In this document: one piece after another, positions 1-10,119 of the stretch
How positions within the stretch are numbered: the stretch's first letter is position 1
Layout of the letters: every line of letters begins with the position of its first letter
Assembly: GCF_026262505.1 (NCBI RefSeq)
Contig: NC_067206.1
Coordinates: forward strand, 39,755,660 to 39,819,659
Length of the DNA: 64,000 bases
Direction of reading: 5' to 3'
Source: Trichomonas vaginalis G3
Taxonomy: Eukaryota > Parabasalia > Trichomonadida > Trichomonadidae
Program-made: the position numbers and the translations under genes
Notes under the pieces: model-generated
What the model saw: only the letters and a program-made list of their open reading frames with translations
Told to the model about the DNA's origin: nothing
Databases searched by the model: none

Positions 1-152
1 GCCAATTAATTTCAAGTGGGTCAAAGATCACGATCAGAAATTGCTATTCGACACTTTACACTTTACAAAATTTTTTGAGAAGAAATTTTGAGAAGAAAGG
101 CACTTTTTTGAACGTTGTAATGCTCAACAATTGTAAATTTTTTTTTAATTGT

Positions 153-728
153 ATGGGCTGTGGGCATAGCACGAGTAGTGAAGCAAAACAAAGCCCCACA
201 AGCCGTGCTCCAACAACCAAGGCTCCTATCAAACTCTTTTATCTCCCAGGTAATGTTAAAATCACACTCACAAAATTAGTTTCCGCAGGTGTAATGGGCT
301 CAGAAGCAACTACAACAACAACGAGTAATTTCAATTTAAATGCTCGCTTTATTGACATACCAAATCATCGATCCGTTCGCAAGTTTTGGGCTAAAGAAAT
401 TACAAACAAAACAGCAGAGTGTGCAATGTGCATTTATTTAGCTGATATTAGAGAAAAACCATCAATGCTACTTAATATCAAAACAGTTAACTGGTTTCTA
501 AAGCAAATTGGCCAAAAAGGTCAGCTTTATCTAGTTATAATTTGTAACAATGAAATACAATTATCCGAATTTAAATCTCATGTAAGTGCCCCAGATCTTG
601 ATCTCATTGTTATCAAAGATTCTGATCCCGAAACGGCAATTCAATTTACCGAAGTTGTTACTAGCGAAATCATCAAATTTAATGAAAGAAAGAAGAAATA
701 CAACGAAGCATCACCTAGAACTCACTAA
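153..728 (+). CDS. Small GTPase-like protein with degenerate nucleotide site and MGC acylation-type N-terminus
   Basis: 191 aa from the ATG at 153; the frame is open further upstream but only from non-ATG codons. The N-terminus MGCGHSTSS resembles G-alpha and Arf-type N-terminal signals (Gly2 myristoylation, Cys3 palmitoylation), so membrane attachment is likely. The body follows a Ras/Arf/G-alpha order: a beta strand IKLFYLPG where a P-loop would be, a FIDIPNHRSVRKFW segment at the DxxG/switch II position, and LVIICNNE near the NKxD position. The P-loop GxxxxGK[ST], DxxG and NKxD motifs are all altered, so GTP binding is doubtful. I infer a pseudo-GTPase; the family assignment rests on pattern only. 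It stands alone before the leftward eIF2A gene. Confidence 0.5.
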   Translation: MGCGHSTSSEAKQSPTSRAPTTKAPIKLFYLPGNVKITLTKLVSAGVMGSEATTTTTSNFNLNARFIDIPNHRSVRKFWAKEITNKTAECAMCIYLADIREKPSMLLNIKTVNWFLKQIGQKGQLYLVIICNNEIQLSEFKSHVSAPDLDLIVIKDSDPETAIQFTEVVTSEIIKFNERKKKYNEASPRTH

Positions 729-988
729 TCATTTAGTTATTTTATATAGATATTATGTTATATTATATTTTCATGTTTTTCTATTTGTTATAAAGTATTA
801 ATATTATTATAGAATCTTTGCATCATTAATATGATCTTTGTATATATTAGATTGCATGCTATTTCTGAATAATCTTCGATTTTGGAAGAATTAAATTTTT
901 ATTGACGAACTGATGAGATTCAAATCACATCGAATAGATATTTTAAGATTGCACCATATTTTCATTATGTAAATATGAACAAAAAAAT

Positions 989-1264
989 CTACCAAATATG
1001 AAATTTTATGTTGATATAAAAAATCGGTAGATCCACAAAAAAGACATAGAAGAGGAATTTAAGTATTGAATTTCTTTGTCGAAATTTCTTTTTTTCGAAA
1101 TATATTCTGCGCCGTTCATCCCATGCTTTGAAATCATGTTTAAATGGTTGCCTACAAATGTTAGGAGGATCCACATACTTTATTCCTTGCTCAGAACATG
1201 CAAAGAATTCCTTTACAGGATTAATTTCATCCAAGCTTTCATCAGAGAAATCAGATCTTATCAT
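989..1264 (-). CDS. Hypothetical small protein (uncertain)
   Basis: 91-aa ATG-started frame in the gap between the GTPase-like gene and eIF2A. The first ~60 residues are charged with a plausible protein composition (acidic start, then an Arg/Lys-rich WDERRRIYFEKKKF stretch). The tail is hydrophobic and aromatic. I recognise no domain and see no clear initiator element. It could be an unrelated short gene, a decayed fragment or chance. Confidence 0.25.
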   Translation of the reverse strand: MIRSDFSDESLDEINPVKEFFACSEQGIKYVDPPNICRQPFKHDFKAWDERRRIYFEKKKFRQRNSILKFLFYVFFVDLPIFYINIKFHIW

Positions 1265-1549
1265 TTAGACTTCTAACATTTACCTTCTACATAGATTTCA
1301 ATCAGAGAGAAGGTAAAAAAGGAAAATTACATATTAAATTTTATTTTTCATATTTATTGAGGAGGACTGTAATTTCAATAATAGCTAACCAAATTTCATT
1401 GGGTTCTAAGAATTTCACTTAGAAAAACTATTTCATCTTACTGAAAATATATTTTGCATTCAAATTCAAAGTGATTTATTTAATAAAAATGATGAATGAT
1501 ATACGAAAGACCAATCCAATAATATCGTTTAATAGTAATAATAAAAAAA

Positions 1550-2983
1550 TTATCTCTTTGATTTCTTAATTGAAGATTCACCATTCTTTGGCGCGAAACC
1601 AGGTGGATACTTCGGAACACCGGCAGTTGTTGTTCCAGGTGCCTTATTTCTAAGGTGAGGAGGGATGTAAGCAGCGGCCTGTGGCTTAGCGATTACAGGA
1701 GCTTTTATGTTTGGCAAAGGAAGAGCCTTTTCGACTCCGACCCACTCTGCCTGGGTGAGCTCTGTTCCCTTCTGCCTGAAGATGATCTGAGACATGTGGT
1801 TGATGATCCTGAACTCGTTGTCGACCATCATCTTCGGGTACAAAACGGCGGAAAGAACTAATCGACCACATGGAGACCAACTCCACTCTGAGGTGTATGG
1901 GGCTTCTCCTTCGCTGATCTTCTCGCGTGAGGCTAAATCATAGAACATGATGGTGCCGGTGAAGGAGCCAAAACCACCAATGACCGCGATGTTTGGATTT
2001 GAGGAATATCTGACGTTGTTCAGGGAGAATTCGCCGATATCGCCGTTGGTATGTAATTTCTCGTAGAATACTTGGACAGCTGGAGGAACATGGCCAGAAA
2101 TAAGAACAAATTTATCTCCATTTGGAGAATATTCGACTGTATGGATTGGTCCTGATTTCTTTTGGTTGAGATCTTGACGGTTTTGGTCGTTGAGGTAGAA
2201 TGCGTAGCTTTCACCGTAGAAAGTAGAGTCAGATTCGTTCTTGAGACCAATGGCAACTGCTGATGAGCCATTTGGACTGATCTTGATTGTAAAGGTTTCG
2301 CCAATCATGATTGGGCGATAAGCAATATGATTTTCGAAGTTTGGATACTCCAAAATCTTCATTTTCTTTGGATTTTCTCCGTAAACTGCGGCAAAACGAA
2401 GTCCTTTGCGAGTAGAGGTAAATGCACATGCATAAAGCTTCTCTAACTCGCATTCTTTTGTGGCAGATGTGCCGTCAGCTTGAGTTTCTGTAAATCTGAT
2501 ACCATTTGTATGAGAAGTAGCAAGAACTTTTTCATCATCGGACCAGAAGATGACAGGAACCTTCTGAGCGTTGTAATTGAAAGAGTTTACGACTTCACCT
2601 GTTTCGGTTTTGATAATTAGAACGAGAGGGATCTTTTCTTGATCTGTATTTGCTGTTCTTCGACTCATAATGCAGATATATGTACTCCTTGGGCTGAATT
2701 TAACTGAAAGAATGTTTGGAACTGGATGTTCGTGCATCAATTCGATAGATCCTTTATTAATGTCAAAGCGGTATACATTTACAAACTTATCTGGGAATTC
2801 TTTCGAATGTACGCCACTTTTTGTGTATAAGCAAACGTATTTATAATCTGGTGAAAATGAAAAATTGTGGCAATTTGGGACAAGCTTAACTGGGTCATCA
2901 ACAGTAAGCTTAGCATCTTTGTATTGAACTTTTCTGATTTCTATGCCATTAGCGGAACCGCAGCAGACGTACATTTGGTCCAA
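1550..2983 (-). CDS. EIF2A: Eukaryotic translation initiation factor 2A (eIF2A)
   Basis: 477 aa. The protein is a WD-like beta-propeller followed by a basic tail. Repeated blade signatures include FSPDYKYV, VKFSPRSTYI, VEYSPNGDKFVLISG and WSWSPCGRLVLSA, and the near-C-terminal AAYIPPHLRNK is characteristic of eIF2A. The family delivers initiator tRNA to the 40S subunit on some mRNAs and acts in the cytosol. The length is somewhat short compared with the ~580 aa of animal proteins, mainly in the C-terminal extension. The GC content is higher than in the surroundings, as expected of an expressed housekeeping gene. It is read leftwards, head-to-head with the armadillo gene across a ~560-bp gap. 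Confidence 0.88.
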   Translation of the reverse strand: MDQMYVCCGSANGIEIRKVQYKDAKLTVDDPVKLVPNCHNFSFSPDYKYVCLYTKSGVHSKEFPDKFVNVYRFDINKGSIELMHEHPVPNILSVKFSPRSTYICIMSRRTANTDQEKIPLVLIIKTETGEVVNSFNYNAQKVPVIFWSDDEKVLATSHTNGIRFTETQADGTSATKECELEKLYACAFTSTRKGLRFAAVYGENPKKMKILEYPNFENHIAYRPIMIGETFTIKISPNGSSAVAIGLKNESDSTFYGESYAFYLNDQNRQDLNQKKSGPIHTVEYSPNGDKFVLISGHVPPAVQVFYEKLHTNGDIGEFSLNNVRYSSNPNIAVIGGFGSFTGTIMFYDLASREKISEGEAPYTSEWSWSPCGRLVLSAVLYPKMMVDNEFRIINHMSQIIFRQKGTELTQAEWVGVEKALPLPNIKAPVIAKPQAAAYIPPHLRNKAPGTTTAGVPKYPPGFAPKNGESSIKKSKR

Positions 2984-3547
2984 AGAAAATCTTAAACCGC
3001 ATTTTTAATTCAATTTAATTTTATGTCCCCATTTTCGGATTTAGATGTATATTAAAAATTTATTTTCTGATAAAAATTAAGCTATTGAATAGTGCCTAAT
3101 CAGCGCGTCACGTTTCTATATTTTGTGATCTTCTGGCAAAAAAGTTTTTGTTGCTATTTTTAAGTCGCTATCTAAATGAAAATTTACAAATAACACTCAA
3201 AAATAAAATGCAATATGTATGAATTTTGAAAAAATTAGGAAAAATTAAAATCAATTTCCTTCAATAATAGAATAATTCATTCATATTTGTTGCTATCAAC
3301 ATAACATAAGAAATAAATATATTGGTTGATAGGTAATCTTCTCAGTCTTGTTAATTGTCCACAAAATCTATTAGATTATTGCTTTTTAGTATTATTAGAT
3401 TGAATGCTTTATATCTTAGAAATATACTCACTAAATACAATCTATGTGATATATAGTTGGCCCATAATTTATCTTGAAAACCACAAAATCGAGTAATTAA
3501 TTGAAGTTTTGTCACTTTTTCATCATCTTTTTTGAGTTTTTTTTATC
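2984..3547. other. Divergent intergenic region, 564 bp
   Basis: Lies between the 5' ends of eIF2A (leftward) and the armadillo gene (rightward), so it should contain both promoters. It is A+T-rich with no coding frame. A TCACT at 3512-3516, 32 nt before the rightward ATG, fits the trichomonad initiator consensus TCAYW, but such a short match is weak evidence. Confidence 0.5.
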
Positions 3548-4966
3548 ATGAGCAATTTTACTAGATCTGAGAATAAGATTCCTTCAAAAAGACTCGATAA
3601 CCCAGATTCTGCAGCCAAATATGCTCATGATGATTTAGTTCAGCAGAAAAAACTCAAATTTGATACATTAAAAAATAGTCTCAATTTATTTCGAGATTCA
3701 ACAGATCCAATTGCCAAGAATAACGTGATACTACAGATTCTAACATATAAAGACGGTGATAGCGATCTGAAAATTTTGTTAGCTAATGATGAGTTTTTTA
3801 CGTTAATATTTCATACAGCATTTGATGACTTTGGCTCAGAAGAGCTATCAACCAATTCATTTAATCTTTTAATCAGATTCATCCAAAAATTTTCTTGGTC
3901 ATTTCCTTTTATCATTGGAAAACAATTCCATAGACATGCATATGAGCTATTAAGTCAGGAAGATTGTATGATTAATCATTCTATTCTTTGCAAATTCTTG
4001 GCCAACGTTATGGCCATAAATACAGAGCTTCTACATGACCTATTCACTAGCGACTTCTTTTACTATCTATTATCTATCTTGCAAAACCAAAAATTACAGC
4101 ATTCAAATAAGATTTGGGTTTTAGAAGTTTTGCAAGACATTTTTTCAATAAATTTTTACGATATTAATGATTACATCGATGACATACTCCAATTGGCAAC
4201 AGAAATCCTGAAAGATAATGAAACAATGCCAAAATACACGATAATTAACTTAGTTTTTGATATTCTAGCAAATTTACTTCGTTCTAACATTTCCCAGGAA
4301 CAAAAGGCCAAATTGATCAATCCATTTATTTGGAATTTATCATTTGGCTGCTATGATTCCAACAATCCTCAGCTTTGTCCAGCTTCTGTTCGATATCTCA
4401 TCAATGCCGTATACGAATTCAATGAATATGGTGATATTTTAGTAAATGAATCAAGCCAAGAAGTGTTTAATGTCATTTCTTCGTTACAAAACGCATCAGA
4501 TCCAGAAATTGCAGCTAATATCATTCTTTTGATCAATAACATCATGGCATCTTCACAGAATTCAATTGACTTCATCTGGAAATCAGAATTTTACAAATTA
4601 ATTGCAAATTACCTCGAAGATTCGTCATACAAGGTAAAGAAACAGGCAATTATATTTATATGCAGGTTGATGATGCTTGCAACTCCCCAACAAATACCAG
4701 ATTTGCTTGAAAATGCTCCATTAAACTTAATTTGCGACGATTTCGTCTACGATGAAAATGAAATCGTTGCAAACATTCTTGGAGCTTTGATCAATTTAAC
4801 TTCTCAAATTGTTGGAGATTCTTCGAATTTTCCTGATATTAAGGACATTTTCGAGGAATACGCGGTTATAGATAGACTAGAAGAGATTATAAGCCAGAAA
4901 GAGAAAGAGATAGTTCAAGCAGCAACTTTTCTTTTAGAAACTATCAAAATTATATTATCTCAATAA
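3548..4966 (+). CDS. Armadillo-repeat protein, importin-alpha-like
   Basis: 472 aa, almost wholly alpha-helical, built of ~40-residue helical repeats. The N-terminal ~40 residues are basic and glutamine/lysine-rich (SENKIPSKRL ... QQKKLKFDTLK), in the place of an importin-beta-binding domain but without its usual Arg cluster. The last repeat (RLEEIISQKEKEIVQAATFLLE) resembles the final importin-alpha armadillo repeat. The Trp/Asn ladder that binds nuclear localisation signals is poorly kept, so it may be a divergent karyopherin-alpha or an unrelated ARM scaffold. Start chosen at the first ATG after a T-rich leader. No partner gene is suggested by neighbours. Confidence 0.55.
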   Translation: MSNFTRSENKIPSKRLDNPDSAAKYAHDDLVQQKKLKFDTLKNSLNLFRDSTDPIAKNNVILQILTYKDGDSDLKILLANDEFFTLIFHTAFDDFGSEELSTNSFNLLIRFIQKFSWSFPFIIGKQFHRHAYELLSQEDCMINHSILCKFLANVMAINTELLHDLFTSDFFYYLLSILQNQKLQHSNKIWVLEVLQDIFSINFYDINDYIDDILQLATEILKDNETMPKYTIINLVFDILANLLRSNISQEQKAKLINPFIWNLSFGCYDSNNPQLCPASVRYLINAVYEFNEYGDILVNESSQEVFNVISSLQNASDPEIAANIILLINNIMASSQNSIDFIWKSEFYKLIANYLEDSSYKVKKQAIIFICRLMMLATPQQIPDLLENAPLNLICDDFVYDENEIVANILGALINLTSQIVGDSSNFPDIKDIFEEYAVIDRLEEIISQKEKEIVQAATFLLETIKIILSQ

Positions 4967-5466
4967 ATTGTTGTTTTTTATTACATGCTATCAACACAAA
5001 ATTTATTTATTCTTACTAATATGTACAAGGAAATAAATAACATTCATAATAAATCTAATATGAACAAAATAAAATTAAATATTGTTGTAAAAATTAATCT
5101 TTAAGTACAAAAACACTATGTATTCATGGGGACTTTGATTTTAGCAGCTTGAAACATAATATATTTCTTTATTGATGTGTATCTAAGTTAAATATTGAAT
5201 TGTTTTGTTAAAGATGTAGTACAATCGAGATAAACAAGATGATATAATTAGTATAATTCATTTTAATTGCAGTTGCCTTGAAAATCTTAAATTAATATCT
5301 TGAATTTAAAGCAGATGATAGGTGAACTGATAGCCACATCTTAGTTTCCGAGCTTTTGCTTGATTTTTACTAAGTGTCAAGTCTAAATTAGTTCGATCTA
5401 AGGGGTTTCTCGTAGCAATAAAACGTCTGACAAAAATTTTAATTGAAGGCGTTAAAAAAAAATCGG
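4967..5466. other. Intergenic region, 500 bp
   Basis: Between two rightward genes. Very A+T-rich, with short homopolymer runs and many stops in all frames. I see no RNA gene, repeat or open frame. Confidence 0.5.
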
Positions 5467-8322
5467 ATGGATGTTACATCCGGTTTTAGGGCATATGATC
5501 AAGACAGAACTATATCATATCAAGCTAAAAGACTATACAAAGAGAATTCTATAAATTACAAGAAGTATTACGATGAAAAAATCAGCGAATGGATGCATGA
5601 TGACAAACTTGAGGGAGCACCTAAGTTTAATAACGAAGACCTAGTTAAAAGCTTATCGAGAATCGCACGGACAATAGATAATACACAACCAACGGATTTA
5701 ATTATGAATCCTCCTTTAATATTACAGCAATTTCAAAAATATTTACTTAAAAATATTCCTTCTGCATCATATTCAATACTTGTCAATACATTTCCTCCAG
5801 CTTTTCCGAAAAATTTAGCATCATCTGAAGCAATCCTCAAATCCATCATTAAAATCATTTGTATAAGTCAAAATCCAGCAAAATCATTATCCTGGTTCAT
5901 TAACTGCGTTTTTCCTACAGAATGGAAATCAAATGTTCCAGATGCACTGAGAGCTGCTTGCAATGCCAAGACAAATGACAAATCAATTGCCTGGGCATCT
6001 CTTTCAAGTCAGAAAAAGCTTTGTGTTTCCTCCAGTTTCAACAATTCGCCATTCCGAATTTTCATCAGATTGACAGCAGCCAAAGCAAAGAAAGTAGGGC
6101 CAAGATTGATATTCTACGGCGAAGATGGAACCGAGATCTGCAAGTTCATGCCAATTAACGAAAAGATTATCCCTTATTGGGTGAAATCTTTCGACAAAAA
6201 ACCAGTTCAATTTTTCACGTTTTTGAATGACATTGTTTTTCCTGTTGCTCCCGAAGTCACAAACACTTTGTACAAGATGCTGACTACAAGAGACATGTTC
6301 TACACTAGAGCTTTGTTGCAGCCTGATTTGGTTGGAGTTTTAGACAGAAAAGACATCTTTAGAAGTTTGTTGAACATTGCACAACATTCAGGAAAGATTG
6401 TTTTGCTCATCAACACGTTTTTGTCGACTGTTTTCTCCCAGCCACAGTCAACAATTGACCACTTATGCTCTTCTGAGTCTCTTCTCCATGATTTTTACTA
6501 TGTTTACTTCGAAAAGTTTTCTTACAAATTCTTTTTGAATTTTGCAGACAAAATCGTTCGATATATCAACGAAAAGAGCATTCCAAAAGTTCAAAACACA
6601 GAAGAAGGAATCAAATACGTGGAAACTGTTGTTTTCACATGCATTAAATACATCATGGATTCAGGAAGTTTTATTCCGTTAGAAATAAGAATTTTGGCAT
6701 TTTTTGTCAAAAATTACTGTGAAGCAAAGTTCAACAAACAGATTGGAACATTCAGAGTTTTGTCTGATATGTTCTCTACACAGTTGTTATGTCCATTTAT
6801 TGCTAATCCTGCTTTGGTATTCCCGAATTATACTTACCAGCAAAAAAGTTTTCCTATTTTGATTACAAATATTTTGAATTGTATTTTAACTCTTTCTGAA
6901 GTCGAAAAGATGTATCCACAGTACGGTAGATTCGACCAGAGAGTTCTTAAGAAATACATGAAGAAGATTTTTGATTTCACGCTTGATTTAGCAAACACAC
7001 AAATCGATGACTTCAAAAACGAGGAAGAAGAAAAAGCAGAGATAAATTTGTTGAATGAACAAATTGAAGAAGATCCAAAAGTAAAGGAACAAAAAGAGAA
7101 AGAGCAGAAACTATTAGAAGAACAAAACAAATTATTCGGAAAAGCAGAAGACAAAGATGTTGTGGAATCAGTTGAATCAATAATGAAATGGATTTCTTCA
7201 AATAATCAACAATTCATGAAATCCATTGATGATTTGAGAGATAAAAGGAAATTGTCTGCTTCTTCTGCTGGTTGGGCAATTGCAACTCATGTTTCGAAGT
7301 ATTTTGCGGATATACAACCAGACATGAGCCAAATTGATGCTCCTCCAACAACAGTCTTTTCGACTTCAACTGCAACAATTCAGGAGAATGAAGATGAAGA
7401 TGAAAAATCGAAAACTTCAACAATATCAAAAACTGGTTCATCAACTTCCGAAGATTTCATGTCAACTGATTCCGAATTCACATGGACATATGATTCTAGA
7501 GTCACTCATGATGCAGGAAACACTGTTTTTGACGACGATTTGGAGCCCGAAACAACTTTCGACGCTTTGGAAATTGCAATTAAACTTAACATGTTGGATA
7601 AAGAGACAGAAGAAAAACTCATTGCAAGAAGAAAGAAAGGAATAAAGAACGGTGAAGAAGAAGAGTCAATAGAGAGTTTGCAATCAATGCCAACATCGGT
7701 TGCACCAGAAGAAGAGGAAGAAGAACAAAAAGAAAAGAAAGTTGAAGAGGAAGAAACAGCTGAAGAAGAAAAAATTGAAGCAAGAGAAATTGATATACAA
7801 GAAAATTCTCCACCACAAACAAAATCAAATTCTTTTGAGTCAACAAAGGTTTATTCGCAAACAACATTCAACACAGGTTATACATGTGAAACATTGGATG
7901 AATATTCTTACTCAATCACAGCAACAACAGACATGACAGGAGAAGTCGAAGAAACAATAGAACAAACAGACAGACACAAAAGAAGACATCATTCTAAACA
8001 AAAGAATGGAACTTACACATTCACTAGCACAACAAACGATCCGGAATCCGAATCTACAATGAAGAGCGAGAATGAAAAACCATATACTCCTAGAACTAAA
8101 ACCTCATCATCAATTAAAGAAAGAGATCTAAAAGAAATTTCTGGAGAAAAAGATGAAAAAGTTGCAAATGAAGAAGAGAAAAAGAAGAAACATAAAATCA
8201 GGAGATCTAAGAAGAAACAGATGCAACAACTTGCAGCTAATAAATCCCGTCAGTTTCCAATTGTTGAGTCGTTCACAATTCTTGCCCCTGACCAAGATGG
8301 CGTTTCCAAAGTTATTGTTTAA
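5467..8322 (+). CDS. RasGAP-like protein with long acidic low-complexity tail
   Basis: 951 aa from the ATG at 5467 (the frame is open slightly upstream only from a TTG). Residues ~270-500 are helical and match the RasGAP fold: a helix pair around SSESLLHDFYYVYFEKF, then EIRILAFFVKNYCEAKF and LLCPFIANPALVFPNYT, equivalent to the family's FLRFICPAIVNP block. In active RasGAPs the first block carries an FLR arginine finger; here the aligned position reads SSES, so catalysis on Ras is doubtful. Residues from ~515 on are Glu/Lys/Ser/Thr-rich, with coiled-coil stretches and a strongly basic KKKHKIRRSKKK patch near the end. Could be a regulator or scaffold binding a small GTPase. Confidence 0.6.
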   Translation: MDVTSGFRAYDQDRTISYQAKRLYKENSINYKKYYDEKISEWMHDDKLEGAPKFNNEDLVKSLSRIARTIDNTQPTDLIMNPPLILQQFQKYLLKNIPSASYSILVNTFPPAFPKNLASSEAILKSIIKIICISQNPAKSLSWFINCVFPTEWKSNVPDALRAACNAKTNDKSIAWASLSSQKKLCVSSSFNNSPFRIFIRLTAAKAKKVGPRLIFYGEDGTEICKFMPINEKIIPYWVKSFDKKPVQFFTFLNDIVFPVAPEVTNTLYKMLTTRDMFYTRALLQPDLVGVLDRKDIFRSLLNIAQHSGKIVLLINTFLSTVFSQPQSTIDHLCSSESLLHDFYYVYFEKFSYKFFLNFADKIVRYINEKSIPKVQNTEEGIKYVETVVFTCIKYIMDSGSFIPLEIRILAFFVKNYCEAKFNKQIGTFRVLSDMFSTQLLCPFIANPALVFPNYTYQQKSFPILITNILNCILTLSEVEKMYPQYGRFDQRVLKKYMKKIFDFTLDLANTQIDDFKNEEEEKAEINLLNEQIEEDPKVKEQKEKEQKLLEEQNKLFGKAEDKDVVESVESIMKWISSNNQQFMKSIDDLRDKRKLSASSAGWAIATHVSKYFADIQPDMSQIDAPPTTVFSTSTATIQENEDEDEKSKTSTISKTGSSTSEDFMSTDSEFTWTYDSRVTHDAGNTVFDDDLEPETTFDALEIAIKLNMLDKETEEKLIARRKKGIKNGEEEESIESLQSMPTSVAPEEEEEEQKEKKVEEEETAEEEKIEAREIDIQENSPPQTKSNSFESTKVYSQTTFNTGYTCETLDEYSYSITATTDMTGEVEETIEQTDRHKRRHHSKQKNGTYTFTSTTNDPESESTMKSENEKPYTPRTKTSSSIKERDLKEISGEKDEKVANEEEKKKKHKIRRSKKKQMQQLAANKSRQFPIVESFTILAPDQDGVSKVIV

Positions 8323-8773
8323 ATAAAAAAATTATTTCATTGTTATTTAAATTTAAAGATAAATAAAGAAAAAAACATGTTGAATTTGAAAATATAAAAA
8401 TAATACATTTATACATAAATCGATTGCATGGTTTCCATTGTTACATGAATTGCATTTGAGAAGATTATTGCCTTGAAAAACCAAAAATCTGATTAGGAAA
8501 GAATATGTTAATTGAACATAATTGCAAATTTTAATCAGAGTATTGCATGCCAATACTATGATTTCAAATTAATCGAAAAATGATGAATCAAACTCTTGTG
8601 ACGAATCATAACATGGAAAGTGTTCATCGTATGATGGCGTTTCAAAAAATTAATAAGAAATTATTGTTGTTAGAGTTCAAGTAAGTGAAGGATCTATCCT
8701 TGATGATGCTCAAGATCAGAACCAAGAATATTGACTGAGTGTTTTTCATAGAAGACGTTCAGTCATAATTCAG
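8323..8773. other. Convergent intergenic region, 451 bp
   Basis: Between the 3' ends of the RasGAP-like gene and family copy A. A+T-rich, no credible open frame, no repeat that I can see. It may still hold decayed C-terminal sequence of copy A, but I could not show this. Confidence 0.4.
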
Positions 8774-10108
8774 CTAATTCGATACAATTTGGTGGAACAA
8801 TATGCTTAACATAATTACAAATGCACTAAAAAGAATTAGAGCAAATGACAATGTTAAAACCAAAGATTTGCGTTTCTGAGCAAATATCTGAAAGCTGTTC
8901 CAAATTCGAAGAGAATTAATTTCATTTTGTTTGGAAGATTTATGATTATCTTCATGCAATAAATGCATCCCTTGAAACTTTTGAATTTTATTTGGGGATT
9001 TTTGAATTTCTATTAATCCTTCTTGATTCACATCTTCAAAATATGGTAAATTGACATCCGAATTGGATTTCTCGTCAAATTCAGGTGTATTTGGAATTGA
9101 ATCATGTGAGTTAATACTAGATGAATCGTTAATTTCTGGAGCCAAATTAGCACCTTTTGGTATTGTCATTTGATTTTCTTTTTCACAAGTCATTGTGGAA
9201 ACGTCTTTTTGAATTTCAATCGAATCATTAGTAACACTTTCCTGATGTTGTGTAATTACAGATGAAGAGTCATTTACTAGATTAGATTGTTGTTCAAAAT
9301 TAGGATCTTCTTCAAACGTATCGTAGTCAATAGGATTTTTGAAACAGAAGATGTTATTAGAATCGAAGTTTTCTTCATCAGATGATTCATCCATACAAAG
9401 AGTCTGTAACAAGTGATGAAATGATATTTTGAAATCATTTGCTGATGAGTAATATGGACAAAATGAATCAAATGGATGGAATTCCAAGAATTCGTGTAAG
9501 GAATATAATTTCATGAATGTTTTCAGTAAATTTATTGGAAATGATTGTTGATTAGATTTCATGTAACTAAAGAAAAGGTCACTGAATTTGTCACTCATTT
9601 CTTTATATGAGTTAATCAAATCGACAATTGTCGACATATCTTTTGTTTTAATTGATTTAATAGTTGCTGTTTTAAAGTTTAAATGCGAATCCATATCACT
9701 AAAAACAAAATCTGAAACTTTGATGTTTTCGTTTTCTTTAGATCTAGGTTTAATGTAATTTAGATTTAAAGAAATTGGAAAATTGTTTTCAGAAATTTTC
9801 AAAATCCCTTCAACTCTTTTTGGTTTGGATGTTATATCAACAGATATTATAATTTTGTCATCAATAAGTTCAGTTCTAAAGAAATCAGAATCAGATTCAA
9901 CATATACATCAAGATACTGAAAGAAACCTTCAATTGCCACAAAAATTTCTAAAATACCAAAGTTGACGTTGACATTATTAAAATAAATCTGAGAGAAATT
10001 TGATACTAGACCAGTATCAAGCACTGTTATTTTCGGAGTAAATTTAGTTTGTAATCTGAAGCAGAAGTTTCCTTTCCGAGGTCGTCTAGTTTTCGGATAA
10101 TTAATCAT
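8774..10108 (-). pseudogene. Family copy A, C-terminal fragment with a transmembrane end
   Basis: In a different frame from the upstream fragment; the ATG at 10108 is probably not a natural start. It opens with the beta-rich module (LQTKFTPKI, NFSQIYFNNVNVNF) seen near residue 1,630 of copy B, then the LINSYKEMSDKFSDLFFSYMKS helix block. The tail is Ser/Asn-rich. Unlike B, C and D it lacks the Gln/Pro-rich end and instead finishes with a ~24-residue hydrophobic stretch (SLVLTLSFALILFSAFVIML) and a short polar tip, typical of a tail-anchor. The frameshift lies at about 10110-10125. Confidence 0.75.
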
Positions 10109-10119
10109 ATTCACATTGT

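Noticed and set aside
1655-2453. Several open frames overlapping eIF2A
   Set aside because: Shadow frames of a higher-GC coding region; no start context or protein character.
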